Shown piece after piece: positions 53,310-62,997 of a DNA stretch of 64,000 nt. The notes below the pieces were generated by a model that did no database searches, was not told the origin of the DNA, and worked only from the letters and a program-made list of their open reading frames with translations. The position numbers were made by a program, and so were the translations under genes. How positions within the stretch are numbered: position 1 is the first letter of the stretch; each line of letters starts with the position of its first letter. The stretch covers positions 121,521 through 185,520 of the forward strand of contig NZ_MWWR01000005.1 of assembly GCF_002259605.1 (NCBI RefSeq). Direction: 5' to 3'. The stretch comes from Pseudoscardovia radai. Its GTDB lineage: Bacteria > Actinomycetota > Actinomycetes > Actinomycetales > Bifidobacteriaceae.

Positions 53310-54038
53310 TCACACGAACAGCGCGAACAGCGCGACGCCCACCGTGGCGCCGCAGATCGGAGCCACGACCGGCACCCAGGCTTCCTTCCAGTGCGAGGAG
53401 CCCTTGTGCGGCATCGGGAGGACCTGGTGGAGAAGTCGCGGCATGAGGTCGCGCGCGGGGTTGAGCGCCGGGCCGGTCGGGCCGCCGAGGGCCGCGACGA
53501 GCGCGCCGCACACGAAGCCGACGGTGATGGCGCCGGCCGCGAGGTTCTCCTTGCCCCACGGCAGGCTCAGGCTGCACAGCGCGCACAGCACGAGGATCAT
53601 GGTGCCGACGAACTCGTTGACGAAGTAGTTGAACATATTGCCGGCGGCGTCGTTCGTGGAGAAGGTGCCGAACACGGCGTCGGAGTCGTCGGTCTGCTTG
53701 TAGTACGGCCAGTAGCACAGGATCACGATGAGCTGGCCCACGAGGGCGCCCAACAGCTGCGCGGCGATGTACGGAAGCACCTCGTTCCACGGGAACATGC
53801 CGTTGATGGCCTGCGCGAGGGTCATGGCCGGGTTGATATGCGCGCCGGAGACGCCGCCGAACATCAGGCACGGGAACATGACGCCGCATGCGTAGCCGAT
53901 GACGATGATGATCCAACCGGCGCGGAACTCCTTGGAGCCCTTGAGCGACACTGCTGCGACCGATCCGTTACCGAGGATCAGCAGGATGGCCGTGCCGAGG
54001 AATTCGGCCAGCACACGGGTGAAGAGTGAATAGTCCAC
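53310..54038 (-). CDS. MIP-family channel, glycerol facilitator or aquaporin
   Basis: The protein is 242 residues with six predicted helices and two half-helix loops, HINPAMT and LNPARD, each with the pore Asn-Pro-Ala motif. The Asp after the second NPAR is typical of glycerol facilitators rather than strict water channels. The start is a GTG at 54038, directly before the first helix (DYSLFTRVLAEFLGTAILLILGNG); a weak AAGAGAAG lies upstream. It is a single-gene unit, divergent from hsp20. Confidence 0.88.
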   Translation of the reverse strand: MDYSLFTRVLAEFLGTAILLILGNGSVAAVSLKGSKEFRAGWIIIVIGYACGVMFPCLMFGGVSGAHINPAMTLAQAINGMFPWNEVLPYIAAQLLGALVGQLIVILCYWPYYKQTDDSDAVFGTFSTNDAAGNMFNYFVNEFVGTMILVLCALCSLSLPWGKENLAAGAITVGFVCGALVAALGGPTGPALNPARDLMPRLLHQVLPMPHKGSSHWKEAWVPVVAPICGATVGVALFALFV

Positions 54039-54443
54039 CGTTCTTCTCTTTCTTGTCTTTCTTTCGTAGATGGGTTTGGTGTTGGTTGCCTGGGAATTCG
54101 CTATCGGGCCGTGTTGGTGTCGCATGGTTCCGTGGCGAAACGTTCACAATGCGCGTTTGAGCATACCAGCTGGCCGCGAAAGCACCGGTCCCGGCACCGG
54201 GACCGGCACCGGGACCGGCCTGCGCCGAATGCACACATTATTTCCAGATGGCTTTCAGGAAGCTTTCCGGGAATGCCATGGACCGTGCGTTTTACTCATA
54301 TCACCGGTTGAAAAACCGATAACTTCCCTTCTCTGTGATTTCCCTTCCGAAGCAGGCCCGGCAGTCGCCGGGCTTTCTTCATATTCGGGCATGTCCACGA
54401 TTTCCCCGTCAGCGACGCCCAGGCATGGCGTCGAAATCGTGGT

Positions 54444-54883
54444 TCATGGCGAAACATCCTCACCACGAACCACGATTTCCCCAATCGCACCGCCCATCCC
54501 CAGCGAAAACCACCCTCGCGGCGAAACATCCTCACCACGAACCACGATTCCCCGACCACCCCGCCTTCCCGGCGTCGAAATCGCCCCCCATGGCGAAACA
54601 TCCTCACCACGAACACCCTTGCCTCCCCATTCGCGACGCTTTCCACAGATGCCGGGCGGCTCACCGCACATAATCGCTCACATTGAACGGCCCCGACCCG
54701 GCCACAACGCCCCACAAGAGGGGTCAACGCCCTTCAGTGCACATAATCGCTCACACCGAACGGCCCCGACCCCACGAAACCCCGGCCCGACCAGGGGTCA
54801 ACACCGTTCAGTGCACACATCCGCTCACACTGAACAGCTCCACACGCCGACCGCCTCCACCGCCGGGCACAACCCGGATGCAC
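54444..54883. repeat. Phased hairpin array 5: three family-B then three family-A units
   Basis: Units start at 54444, 54516, 54588 (family B) and 54662, 54736, 54810 (family A), steps of 72, 72, 74, 74, 74 bp. The first two B units carry TCATGGCGA or TCGCGGCGA opposite TCACCACGA, a change that keeps pairing; the third starts CC. A units have outer arms TTCAGTG and CACTGAA (perfect in the last) with a longer loop than at 7.5 kb. The family order is the reverse of array 1, on the same strand. It lies in the 1.1-kb gap between divergent glpF-like and hsp20 genes; no ORF in that gap is convincing. Confidence 0.85.
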
Positions 54884-55016
54884 CGAATAACCGGAGGAAT
54901 CGTATCCCCTCCCGCACCGCGCTGCACCGTGCCGCACCCCAACGCCTTCCGCACCCACCGTACCCGGCAACCGTTCACCACCCCGCGCACCCACCAGCAC
55001 CCCCTCGAATTCAAAA

Positions 55017-55037
55017 CTTGAGTCTCCATCACTCAAC
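55017..55037 (+). promoter_or_regulatory. HAIR element (HspR operator) upstream of hsp20
   Basis: CTTGAGT and ACTCAAC are separated by seven bases. The known HspR site is CTTGAGT-N7-ACTCAAG, so only the last base differs. It lies 115 bp before the hsp20 start. Confidence 0.85.
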
Positions 55038-55151
55038 TTTTTCACCCACGGTAAAATCCGGCACCGCCCCGGCGGAAGCGGAATATCTTAAGAATCAGAC
55101 GCCAGCCAGAGAGGCGGGCGAAGGAAACTCAGTACAAAAGGAGTACAGATC

Positions 55152-55604
55152 ATGGCTATGCTTCCGACTGTTTTTGGTGGAAATCTCTTCGACGACTTCT
55201 TCGCGGATCCGTTCTTCGGCTACGCGGGCCGCGGTGACAGCGCCGCGACGCGCCGCGCCCAGCAGAACCTCATGACGACGGATGTGCGCGAGACCGATGA
55301 CGCGTACACGGTCGAGATGGATCTGCCGGGTTACAAGAAGGAAGACATCCAGGTCGACCTCAAGAACGGTTACCTGAACGTCACCGCCAAGCGCGAGGAC
55401 GCCAACGATGAGAAGGATGACAACGGCAAGTACCTGCGCCGCGAGCGCTACTACGGCACCTGCACGCGCAGCTTCTACGTGGGCGACGACATCAAGCGCG
55501 ACGACATCAAGGCCACGTATGCGAACGGCATCCTGAGCCTGACCGTTCCGAAGAAGAACGCGCAGGAAGTCGAGGACGCGCATCGCATCGCCATCGAAGG
55601 CTAG
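55152..55604 (+). CDS. hsp20: Small heat-shock protein, Hsp20/alpha-crystallin family
   Basis: The protein is 150 residues. A short N-terminal arm (LPTVFGGNLFDDFFADPFFG) precedes the alpha-crystallin domain (TTDVRETDDAYTVEMDLPGYKKEDIQVDLKNGYLNVTAKRE, then ERYYGTCTRSFYV, then ATYANGILSLTVPKK). It holds unfolding proteins in the cytoplasm. AAAGGAG lies eight bases before the ATG. The HAIR operator indicates repression by HspR, encoded elsewhere, with release on heat stress. Confidence 0.95.
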   Translation: MAMLPTVFGGNLFDDFFADPFFGYAGRGDSAATRRAQQNLMTTDVRETDDAYTVEMDLPGYKKEDIQVDLKNGYLNVTAKREDANDEKDDNGKYLRRERYYGTCTRSFYVGDDIKRDDIKATYANGILSLTVPKKNAQEVEDAHRIAIEG

Positions 55605-55803
55605 CTCTTCGAAGGCTAGCCTTCGATTGGCCCGACGGAACGGTTTGCGACCCTTGCGCGGCCGCGATGTTCCGCATGGTTTCCGATTCCAGGTGCCGTC
55701 CGGTACCCCCTGTCGGTCGTACGACGCCGCGGTGCACCGCGAATCCGGATGTGATGGGTGTCCGGAGGCGGCGGAACCGCGGTTCTTCCTCTTGCTGTTT
55801 GAC

Positions 55804-55837
55804 AAACCCCGGTCGGCGGATTCGCCGACCGGGGTTT
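55804..55837. terminator. Bidirectional terminator between hsp20 and the LPXTG protein
   Basis: Perfect 15-bp arms (AAACCCCGGTCGGCG and complement) with a four-base loop, flanked by T-rich ends in both directions, between two convergent genes. Confidence 0.85.
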
Positions 55838-55887
55838 CTGCGTTATGCGTCTGTTTCAGACGCGTCGGTGTTTCGATGACGCGCGCC

Positions 55888-58800
55888 TCAGCGAATCATC
55901 GTCTCACGGCGCCGGCGCCGCACGGCGATCACAAGCGCCAGCCCGCCCGCCGCGGCCGCGGCTCCGAAGCCTACGGCGGCGCCCGTCGACGATCCGGTTC
56001 GTGGCAGTTCGCCGACAATAACCGTTTCGCTGGCGCATCGCTGCGGGCCGAGATACTCCTGCCGTCCGTTCACAAAGGCGCGTTCGGCGAAGTAATACGT
56101 GCCGCGGGCGTCCACCACCGTCTCATCGCTGGCAACCGTCACGGATGTGGTGCGGCTCACCCGTCCGTCATGGATCGGGAAGGCCGCCGAATCGATGAAC
56201 TTCGCCGACAGCGTGCGCACAAGGGTGTCGCGGGATGCGTCGGCCCCCGCCGCCTGGCGGTAGAGCGGGAAGTCCACGGATTGCGGGATCGCGTCGGCAG
56301 GCGCGCCTTCCTCGCAGGTCACGATGGCGGTATCGTGGATCGGCCTGCCGTCGGCCACGTCGGCGCTCGCCTCAGTGCGTACGGAGCATCCGGCGCCGGT
56401 TACCTCGTCGCGCACGACGAAGCTTTCCGAGGGCAGCCCGAAAGCGTGGCCGATGCGCATATGCGTCCACTGGTGCCAGGCCTCCTCCGTCAGATGGTCG
56501 GCCGTCTCGAGGTCGGGCGTCACCTGCCAGAACCACACGTAGACGCCGTCCCTGCCGATGCTGACCGGCTCCGACGTGTACTGTCCGAAGTGGTCGACGC
56601 CGTCGATGACGCGCGTCGCCACCGGCTCGCCGGCCCAGTCGGGCACGCTTTCCAGCGGTTCGGCGGCCAGTTCGTGCCAGCGCTCCTCGTCAATGCGGTA
56701 TAGGTCGCCTGTCAGCGTCACGGAGATCGGTTTCTCCGCGGCGTCGATTCCCGTCGCGGTCGACTCGCGCGTCCAGGTCAGCCACAGATCGCCCGGAGAG
56801 GATGGCGCCACATCGATGGTGTCTTCGATAACTGCACCCGTCCGGATGGCCAGCAGGCCGGTCGCCTCGTCCGTCACACGCACCACCGACTCGCGGTCGG
56901 CCACGTCCTCGGCGGGGCGCGGCGCCACAAGGCTTGTCAGCGACGGCGTGACGGGCACGACGATATTCTCTTCGGCGCTTCCCAGCCCGTCGTCGACATC
57001 GTGGAGGAACGGATACGCGGGACGGCGCGGATCCGTCGACACCGTGCGCAGCGGATGCCCGGTCTGCTCGCTGAGAACCGTCTGCTCGGCGTTGGAAATC
57101 GTCCACCGCCACAGATACCAGCCGGAGGCAGGGTTGGCCAGGTCGGTTCCGTCGGCGGATTCCACGGTGTCCGACACCTCGCCGTCGCCGTTCGCCGTGC
57201 CGTCGACGATATACGCGCCGGGTTTGTTCACGTCGAGCTGCGCGATGCGCGCGATGGGCAGCCCCGCCGCAATATCGGCGCCGGCTTCGGTTGCGCCCGC
57301 ATCGGCGGTCGTGCCCTTGCCGGCGGCGCCCGACACGATTCCCTTGGCGGTTTCCTTATCCAGCGGACCATACAGCCTGCCTGTCAGCCGAACCGTCACC
57401 GGCTCGCCGCTTCCCGCCGCGTGATACCACGTATTGTGCGGCACCGTGGAATCGAGGCCGACCGTCACCTGATCGAGCAGCGGCCTGCCCTTCTCCACAT
57501 GCTCCACCACCGCGGAGCCCAGCCACGGCATATTCGACGAATCGACCGGATATGCACTGCGATGGTCGCCGTCATACAGGCCGTCCGTCTCGGATCCGCC
57601 GCCGTCCGTCCCATACGCGTCCGGCACGCTTGTGGTCACGGTCGGCTGCATCCGCAGGATCTCGGTGCTTTCGGCCGGCTCCGCATGCGCCATCGACACA
57701 TCATGTTCGAAAGGATAATCGTCGGCCAGGGCATGCCCCGTCGCGCGGGACGCCGCCTCCTGTCCGGCGTTCGCCACCTGCCAGTGCCACCAGTAGCTGC
57801 CGGCGGGCAAATCGTCGAGCTCATAGCCTTCCTCGGCCCGCAGCTCATCGCTCACAACGCCGCGCGCCGCCTCATCAGCGCTGACATGCCCGTCCGAGCG
57901 CACCGTCCCCTCGCGGGTCGTCACGATGTGCCCCGACGCCACGCGCGCGGCGCCTTCCGGCAATGCGCCGCCCTGCGCGGGCGCAGCGCCGGGAACCATG
58001 TACAGGCCGCCGACGATCGTCACGGGTATCTGATGCGCCACGGCATCCGCGCCGTCCCCGCCCCACGAGGAATCGTGGAGCCAATCCATCGTCGTCACGC
58101 GGCCGTCGCCGTTGATGTCCCGGACGCCGAGCGTCACGTCATCCCAGAGCGCCTCTCCCGGTTGCGCCGTCTTCGCGCTGGCCGTGGATTCCAGTGTGAC
58201 GTCCATCGCATGCACCACTTCGCCGGTTTCCTCCACGTCCTGGGTGTCGGTGAAGTCGGAAATCATCGCCTCCCGCACGGCAGGCGACTGGCGGTCCTTC
58301 GAAATGCGCCACACCCAGCGGTACCATCCCGTCGGCAGCTCGTCGAAGGACGCGATGCCTCCGGCCGGCGTCACCTCCGCCGCGCCGAGCGTATGCGACT
58401 CGCTAGGCCCCGCGAACCCATGCGACGCCACGCCCTTGAGCGCCGCGTCGGTCCACTTGCCCGGCGTATCCGCCTCCTGCTTCGAGACGAACGGCCCGTA
58501 CAGCGAGCCATCGGCCACAACCGTCGCGCCCGCCGGCCACACGCCGTCCGCGTCCATGCCCGACACAATCGTGTCAAGCGGCAACGCCCCGCGCTCCACG
58601 CGCGTATCCGGCACCGAACTCGTGACCGTCGGCTGGAAGGACTCCACCACGCGCAGCTGCACGGCGTCGAGGGACACCTGCCCGTCGCCGCGGAACTGGA
58701 TCGTGTCCTGCGCCTCGGGATTGCGGCTGTGGTAGAGCGTCGGCTGACGGTAGCTCACCGTATAGCTCGCGTCTCCGGTTCCCTGCGCCGTCCACGGGAT

Positions 58801-59613
58801 CTCGAGCACCCCGTTCACCGTGGTGCCCGAGGTCTGCGCCAGCCGGATGGGACCGGTGGTGGCGATGGTGAAATCGATGCCCGACAGGTACTCGCCGTTC
58901 GCATTGCGCGCCTCCACGCGCACCACGCCCTCGGCGCTGCGATCGGTGTAACGATACTCCGTCGCCAGCCCTGTGTTCGCTTTGGCACTGGCATCATTCC
59001 AGAAATGGTCCGCGAGGGTTTTCACCGTTGCCATGTCTCCGCCCTCGAGTCCGGCGCGCGTCATCAGCTCGAGCTGCGCCGGCGTCACGCCGATGTCGAT
59101 ATGCTTGTGCAGCGCGTAGCTCACGGCCGCCTGCACCTCGTCGGATCTGTCAGCCGCGTGGTCGTTGATCATGCGGGCGGCGACATAGTACGTCGGATCC
59201 GGCACGGGAGCAGGCGTCCAGCCGGCCGTTTTGTCAAAGGTTTTGTTGAGCTCGATGCAATAGGCCGGGTATCCGTCGGCATACGACACGACGCTGAGCG
59301 CCACCTCGTGGTACCCGTAGCGTCTGGTTCCGTCCGTCGTCGGATTGAACCAGTACCCGGGCAATCCCAGCACCGCGGCGTTGCCTTGGAGAATCGAGAA
59401 CGCCAGGGACAGCGCAAGAAGGAAGGCGCAGGGAAGTGCGAGTCGGAAAGCCCTGCGCCTCGGCGCCGCATGGGCGCCGGCGGATCGTGCGCTGATGAGG
59501 CGCGCGGTTCCGTGAGGCGCGTCGGTTCGAGGCACGGTGGCCCCTCGGGGCTCGGTTGTCCCTTGATGCGAGGTGGCCCCTCGATGCGAGGCACGATGGA
59601 AATGGAATGTCAT
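55888..59613 (-). CDS. Large LPXTG cell-wall-anchored surface protein with a possible thioester domain
   Basis: The protein is 1241 residues. A long basic leader and hydrophobic segment (about 55-82) form the export signal. The first extracellular domain has YCIELNK (Cys119) and VQAAVSYALHK (Gln161), the spacing and context of Cys-Gln thioester adhesin domains. Four repeated modules follow, each ending in an aromatic G-Y-x-W-x-W strand (near residues 426, 604, 830 and 1023) and several opening with PTVTSSVPD-like sequence. The C-terminus has LPRTG (1203-1207), a hydrophobic helix and an Arg tail, so a sortase should attach it to the wall. AAAGG precedes the ATG at 59613. A role in host or mucin attachment is inferred. 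Confidence 0.85.
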   Translation of the reverse strand: MTFHFHRASHRGATSHQGTTEPRGATVPRTDAPHGTARLISARSAGAHAAPRRRAFRLALPCAFLLALSLAFSILQGNAAVLGLPGYWFNPTTDGTRRYGYHEVALSVVSYADGYPAYCIELNKTFDKTAGWTPAPVPDPTYYVAARMINDHAADRSDEVQAAVSYALHKHIDIGVTPAQLELMTRAGLEGGDMATVKTLADHFWNDASAKANTGLATEYRYTDRSAEGVVRVEARNANGEYLSGIDFTIATTGPIRLAQTSGTTVNGVLEIPWTAQGTGDASYTVSYRQPTLYHSRNPEAQDTIQFRGDGQVSLDAVQLRVVESFQPTVTSSVPDTRVERGALPLDTIVSGMDADGVWPAGATVVADGSLYGPFVSKQEADTPGKWTDAALKGVASHGFAGPSESHTLGAAEVTPAGGIASFDELPTGWYRWVWRISKDRQSPAVREAMISDFTDTQDVEETGEVVHAMDVTLESTASAKTAQPGEALWDDVTLGVRDINGDGRVTTMDWLHDSSWGGDGADAVAHQIPVTIVGGLYMVPGAAPAQGGALPEGAARVASGHIVTTREGTVRSDGHVSADEAARGVVSDELRAEEGYELDDLPAGSYWWHWQVANAGQEAASRATGHALADDYPFEHDVSMAHAEPAESTEILRMQPTVTTSVPDAYGTDGGGSETDGLYDGDHRSAYPVDSSNMPWLGSAVVEHVEKGRPLLDQVTVGLDSTVPHNTWYHAAGSGEPVTVRLTGRLYGPLDKETAKGIVSGAAGKGTTADAGATEAGADIAAGLPIARIAQLDVNKPGAYIVDGTANGDGEVSDTVESADGTDLANPASGWYLWRWTISNAEQTVLSEQTGHPLRTVSTDPRRPAYPFLHDVDDGLGSAEENIVVPVTPSLTSLVAPRPAEDVADRESVVRVTDEATGLLAIRTGAVIEDTIDVAPSSPGDLWLTWTRESTATGIDAAEKPISVTLTGDLYRIDEERWHELAAEPLESVPDWAGEPVATRVIDGVDHFGQYTSEPVSIGRDGVYVWFWQVTPDLETADHLTEEAWHQWTHMRIGHAFGLPSESFVVRDEVTGAGCSVRTEASADVADGRPIHDTAIVTCEEGAPADAIPQSVDFPLYRQAAGADASRDTLVRTLSAKFIDSAAFPIHDGRVSRTTSVTVASDETVVDARGTYYFAERAFVNGRQEYLGPQRCASETVIVGELPRTGSSTGAAVGFGAAAAAGGLALVIAVRRRRRETMIR

Positions 59614-59998
59614 TGCTCTGCCTTTCTGCACGGTTCGACGTCCACCGAGGCCCACTGCGGGCCGAGAAAGGCACTTCATGAATCCTGCGCCCGCCATGGC
59701 GGGGCGGATGACGGCGGCTTCGCCACCGGTCGGCTGCCTAGGCCGACTCCCTTACGTCGTTGGTGTACGGTCACCGTACCAGGGACGCAACGCGACACGC
59801 CGGGCGGCCTGACAATGTGGACGAAGGTCAACGATTTTTGGGGCGTTCGAGAGCAAATGGCTGGAATATCAGGCCTCAGCCTGTGGATAACTCATGGTTT
59901 CCCAAGCGTTCGAAACAACGATGTGCAAACGATTCACGAGTTCGAGTTCCTCCGGGGACGTCTCGGCATACCGTCTGCCTTGTGAAAGAGCCCGCCCA
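59614..59998. other. Upstream region of the LPXTG gene with a palindrome and a possible mini-ORF
   Basis: GTACGGT-C-ACCGTAC (59765-59779) is a perfect palindrome about 150 bp upstream of the gene and may be an operator. On the minus strand, GGAGG followed ten bases later by a GTG opens a 22-codon frame (ending at 59869) that begins with NRLHIVVSNAWETM after the start. No promoter was placed. Confidence 0.35.
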
Positions 59999-61942
59999 TT
60001 ATGACCGGTTTTCGCATGTCCTCCTGTTCCTCCCCATGGCGGCGAGGCATTCCATGGCGCTGATTGCCACGCAGGCGAGGATGAGGATAAGGAAGACGCG
60101 CGCGGGAACGGGCGGGAGGAGGCCCAGACCATCAGCACGTGTGATAAGCGTCATGGAAATCCAGATGAGGGTGAATACGAGTGCCGAGGTGAGCGCGGCG
60201 GCGATGACGTCGGCTGTGTATTCGATGAGCCCGATGGCAGTGACGAGGCGGCGCGGAGCGCATATCTGGGCGAGGAGTCGGTCACCGGGCGCGGCTTCGC
60301 GCACGGCGGTCCCGACTGCCTGAATGAGTGCGATGAGTGCGATGAAAGCGGCACCGGCGATGAATGTGGACACGCCCGTCCGTCCCTGCCTGCGATAGGC
60401 GACGTAATAGTCGATGAACTCCTGCTTGGTGTACATGTGGGCCCATGAGAGGGATGAATCGGCGTTCCACGCGGACTGCACAGCGAGCGGGCTGCCGGTG
60501 TCGAGGTATCCCATGACGTATGCGTTGGATCCCCGAGATGTACCGAGCGCGTCGGTGAGCGCGATGTAGTCGGGCTGAAGACCGGGAAGGGAACCGAACA
60601 CGGCGACGATCCGCAATGTGTGCGGTGCGTCGTCGGTGCCTCGGAAGGTGACGGTGTCGCCTACCTGCCCATATCCGCTGGCCACGGCCACTGCGTCATC
60701 GTCTAGGTCGTTCAGGCTTCCGTCGGTGACGGCATGAATGACGAGGCTCGTGAGCAATGTGTCTCGGTCGCATTTGGCAACAAGGGCTGTGCGCACGGTC
60801 CGCCCGGTGTCGGCAGCATAACGCTCTGCATCGAATATGCTCGCTGATTCCACGTTGGACGAGTTGCGGGCGAACGCCATGGCCGCCGCGTAGTGCGATT
60901 CAGGTGAACCATCCGTGCTGCCTGCGCCGGTTCCGGTGCTGCGCAAGACGAGAGGGGACGGAATCCGTGCCATATCTGTCGCGACGCTTTCGGCCGTTCC
61001 CACGTCCATCATCGACAGGAACGGGCAGACGACCAGGAGAAGAATAATGACGGGAAGCGCCACGGACGCTGCCCGCTGCCCGCCTCTGAGGCTCCGTTGC
61101 CGCGCCACAAGATACGCGGCCCGGTTGAACGGGGCGGACAGAGCGGTGACGAAGGCAGCGATATGAGGCATGATGATCGGCGCAGCGAGGGCGGTGGCGG
61201 CGACATATAGCATGGTCTGCACGATGATTCGGGCCTCTGCCTGCATGCCCGAAGGCACGAACCCGACGGCGAGGCCGCCCGCGCCGAGAACGATGGCCGC
61301 CGCGATTCGCATGCGGCCAATCGTATGGGACGGTGCGCTCATGCCGGCAACCGCCTCGATGGGGGTGACGTCGGTCAGGCGTCGTGTCGCCAGGAGGATT
61401 CCCAGAAGCAAGGCGAGGAGCATGAAGAGTAGCGTCAGAAGAATTCCTTGCGGATGGATGGCCATACGGAACGTGGGTGCGGCGCCTCCGATCCGGACCA
61501 GGAGACGGGCAAGCGGGAAGCATAGACCGCACCCGGCGATTGTGCCAAGGGCGATGGCGGCAAGGCCCGGCGCACCCAGTGTGGCCATCACCATGAGACG
61601 CACCTGACGGGGTGTGCCTCCGTTGAGGTACAGCAAGGCATACTGCCGACGATTCTCCTGCACGAGAAAACCGACCGCTGACACTGTGAGCACAAGCGAG
61701 GCGAGCAGACAGGATGAGACCATGATTCTCATGAACTCAGCGGTTCCCTCGTAGTAGGCGCGTGTTTCCAAACGTTGAAGAGCGGTTACCGCAGTAGGCG
61801 CGCCGTCATGGCTTTGTGCGGAGCACAGCACGAGAAATCCCGTGGACACGAGGGCGGACATGAAAAGAAGCGACAGGCAAAGCGAGCGGTACGAAGCGCG
61901 GTGCGCGCGGCGGAATTGATTGGACAGGCTAAGGAATCGCAT
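59999..61942 (-). CDS. ABC transporter permease, FtsX/MacB-like
   Basis: The protein is 647 residues. An N-terminal helix (about 20-42) and a three-helix FtsX block (about 72-190) are followed by further helices at about 210-265 and 285-310, a large extracytoplasmic domain (about 310-510), and a C-terminal three-helix block. The pattern ENRRQYALLYLNGGTPRQVRLMV is typical of FtsX-like permeases. It pairs with the ATPase gene six bases upstream. Such exporters handle antimicrobial peptides, lipids or signals; no peptide gene or regulator is adjacent. Confidence 0.85.
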   Translation of the reverse strand: MRFLSLSNQFRRAHRASYRSLCLSLLFMSALVSTGFLVLCSAQSHDGAPTAVTALQRLETRAYYEGTAEFMRIMVSSCLLASLVLTVSAVGFLVQENRRQYALLYLNGGTPRQVRLMVMATLGAPGLAAIALGTIAGCGLCFPLARLLVRIGGAAPTFRMAIHPQGILLTLLFMLLALLLGILLATRRLTDVTPIEAVAGMSAPSHTIGRMRIAAAIVLGAGGLAVGFVPSGMQAEARIIVQTMLYVAATALAAPIIMPHIAAFVTALSAPFNRAAYLVARQRSLRGGQRAASVALPVIILLLVVCPFLSMMDVGTAESVATDMARIPSPLVLRSTGTGAGSTDGSPESHYAAAMAFARNSSNVESASIFDAERYAADTGRTVRTALVAKCDRDTLLTSLVIHAVTDGSLNDLDDDAVAVASGYGQVGDTVTFRGTDDAPHTLRIVAVFGSLPGLQPDYIALTDALGTSRGSNAYVMGYLDTGSPLAVQSAWNADSSLSWAHMYTKQEFIDYYVAYRRQGRTGVSTFIAGAAFIALIALIQAVGTAVREAAPGDRLLAQICAPRRLVTAIGLIEYTADVIAAALTSALVFTLIWISMTLITRADGLGLLPPVPARVFLILILACVAISAMECLAAMGRNRRTCENRS

Positions 61943-61948
61943 GGCTAT

Positions 61949-62803
61949 TCACTCCCCATCGTGCGAGTCCGCGCTGATGTGCACCTCACCGTCGGGGATC
62001 GTGGTAGCGTCGGCAGGACTGACGAATCCGTTGGCGAAGGCCAGCGCGATGTCCGAGGCGCTCATCCTACCGTGGACGCTGGCCACTCGCCCGTCTACGA
62101 GGAACACCACGCGGTCTGCACACGCCGCTACGTTCGGATCGTGCGTCACCATGATCAGCGTCTGCCCATGCTTCACGACCATGCCGAACAAATCCATGAC
62201 TGCGCGCGTCGTGTGTGTGTCCAGCGCGCCTGTGGGCTCGTCGGCGAACACCACACCCGGATGTGTGGCGAGGGCACGCGCAATCGCCACGCGCTGGCTC
62301 TGGCCGCCAGAAATACCATCCGGATACCTATCGCCGTACCCGTCCAGTCCCACGCTTGTCAACGCTTCGTCAGCTTGAGCTTCGCTGATCGGGGCGGGAC
62401 CGAAGAGAGTGGGTAGCATGACGTTCTGCGTGCAGGTGAGCTCGGGGAGCAGGTTGTAGCCTTGGAAAACGAATCCAAAATGCTCACGGCGGAACCGCGT
62501 CAGCTCGTCAGGCGACAGCCCAGTGATGTCCGTGCCGCTGCACAACACTCGACCTTCGGACGGACGCAGGAGCCCGCTCATGCAGTACAGGAGCGTTGAC
62601 TTGCCAGACCCCGATGGCCCCATCACCGCAGTCCACGAACCGACGGGGAAATTTAGCGACACGCCGTCCACAACGAACGCATCGCCGCCATAGGAATGAC
62701 GCAGCCCATGCACGGACAAAGCGACATCAATGGAAGAGGCGGTTTCGGCAGTCTTGAGCTCCGCCGAATTGCGGAACGAGGTATTGGACGCATGTCGTAT
62801 CAT
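61949..62803 (-). CDS. ABC transporter ATP-binding protein, MacB/LolD type
   Basis: The protein is 284 residues. It has Walker A GPSGSGKST (62-70), the Q-loop GFVFQGYNLLPELT, signature SGGQSQRVAIARAL, Walker B VVFADEPTGALD and switch VTHDPNVAACADRVV, all of the LolD/MacB/BceA class. The first 25 residues are an extension. The start at 62803 has GGGAG five bases upstream. It is translated just ahead of its permease and forms a two-gene export operon. Confidence 0.92.
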   Translation of the reverse strand: MIRHASNTSFRNSAELKTAETASSIDVALSVHGLRHSYGGDAFVVDGVSLNFPVGSWTAVMGPSGSGKSTLLYCMSGLLRPSEGRVLCSGTDITGLSPDELTRFRREHFGFVFQGYNLLPELTCTQNVMLPTLFGPAPISEAQADEALTSVGLDGYGDRYPDGISGGQSQRVAIARALATHPGVVFADEPTGALDTHTTRAVMDLFGMVVKHGQTLIMVTHDPNVAACADRVVFLVDGRVASVHGRMSASDIALAFANGFVSPADATTIPDGEVHISADSHDGE

Positions 62804-62997
62804 CTCAGCTCCCCATCTATTCGTGCCCGGTGTTGTCTGGGCGGTGCGGCATCGTTGCCGGCACGTATTCCATTGTAGTCGTGCGTCGGGCAGGCATGCG
62901 GTTTTCCCGGTAGCCATCGTTGCGACCCCCGGACGACCGGCCGGTCCCATCGGACTCCCAGCCTTTGTGCCCGCACCCGTCATCACCGCATCCCCCT

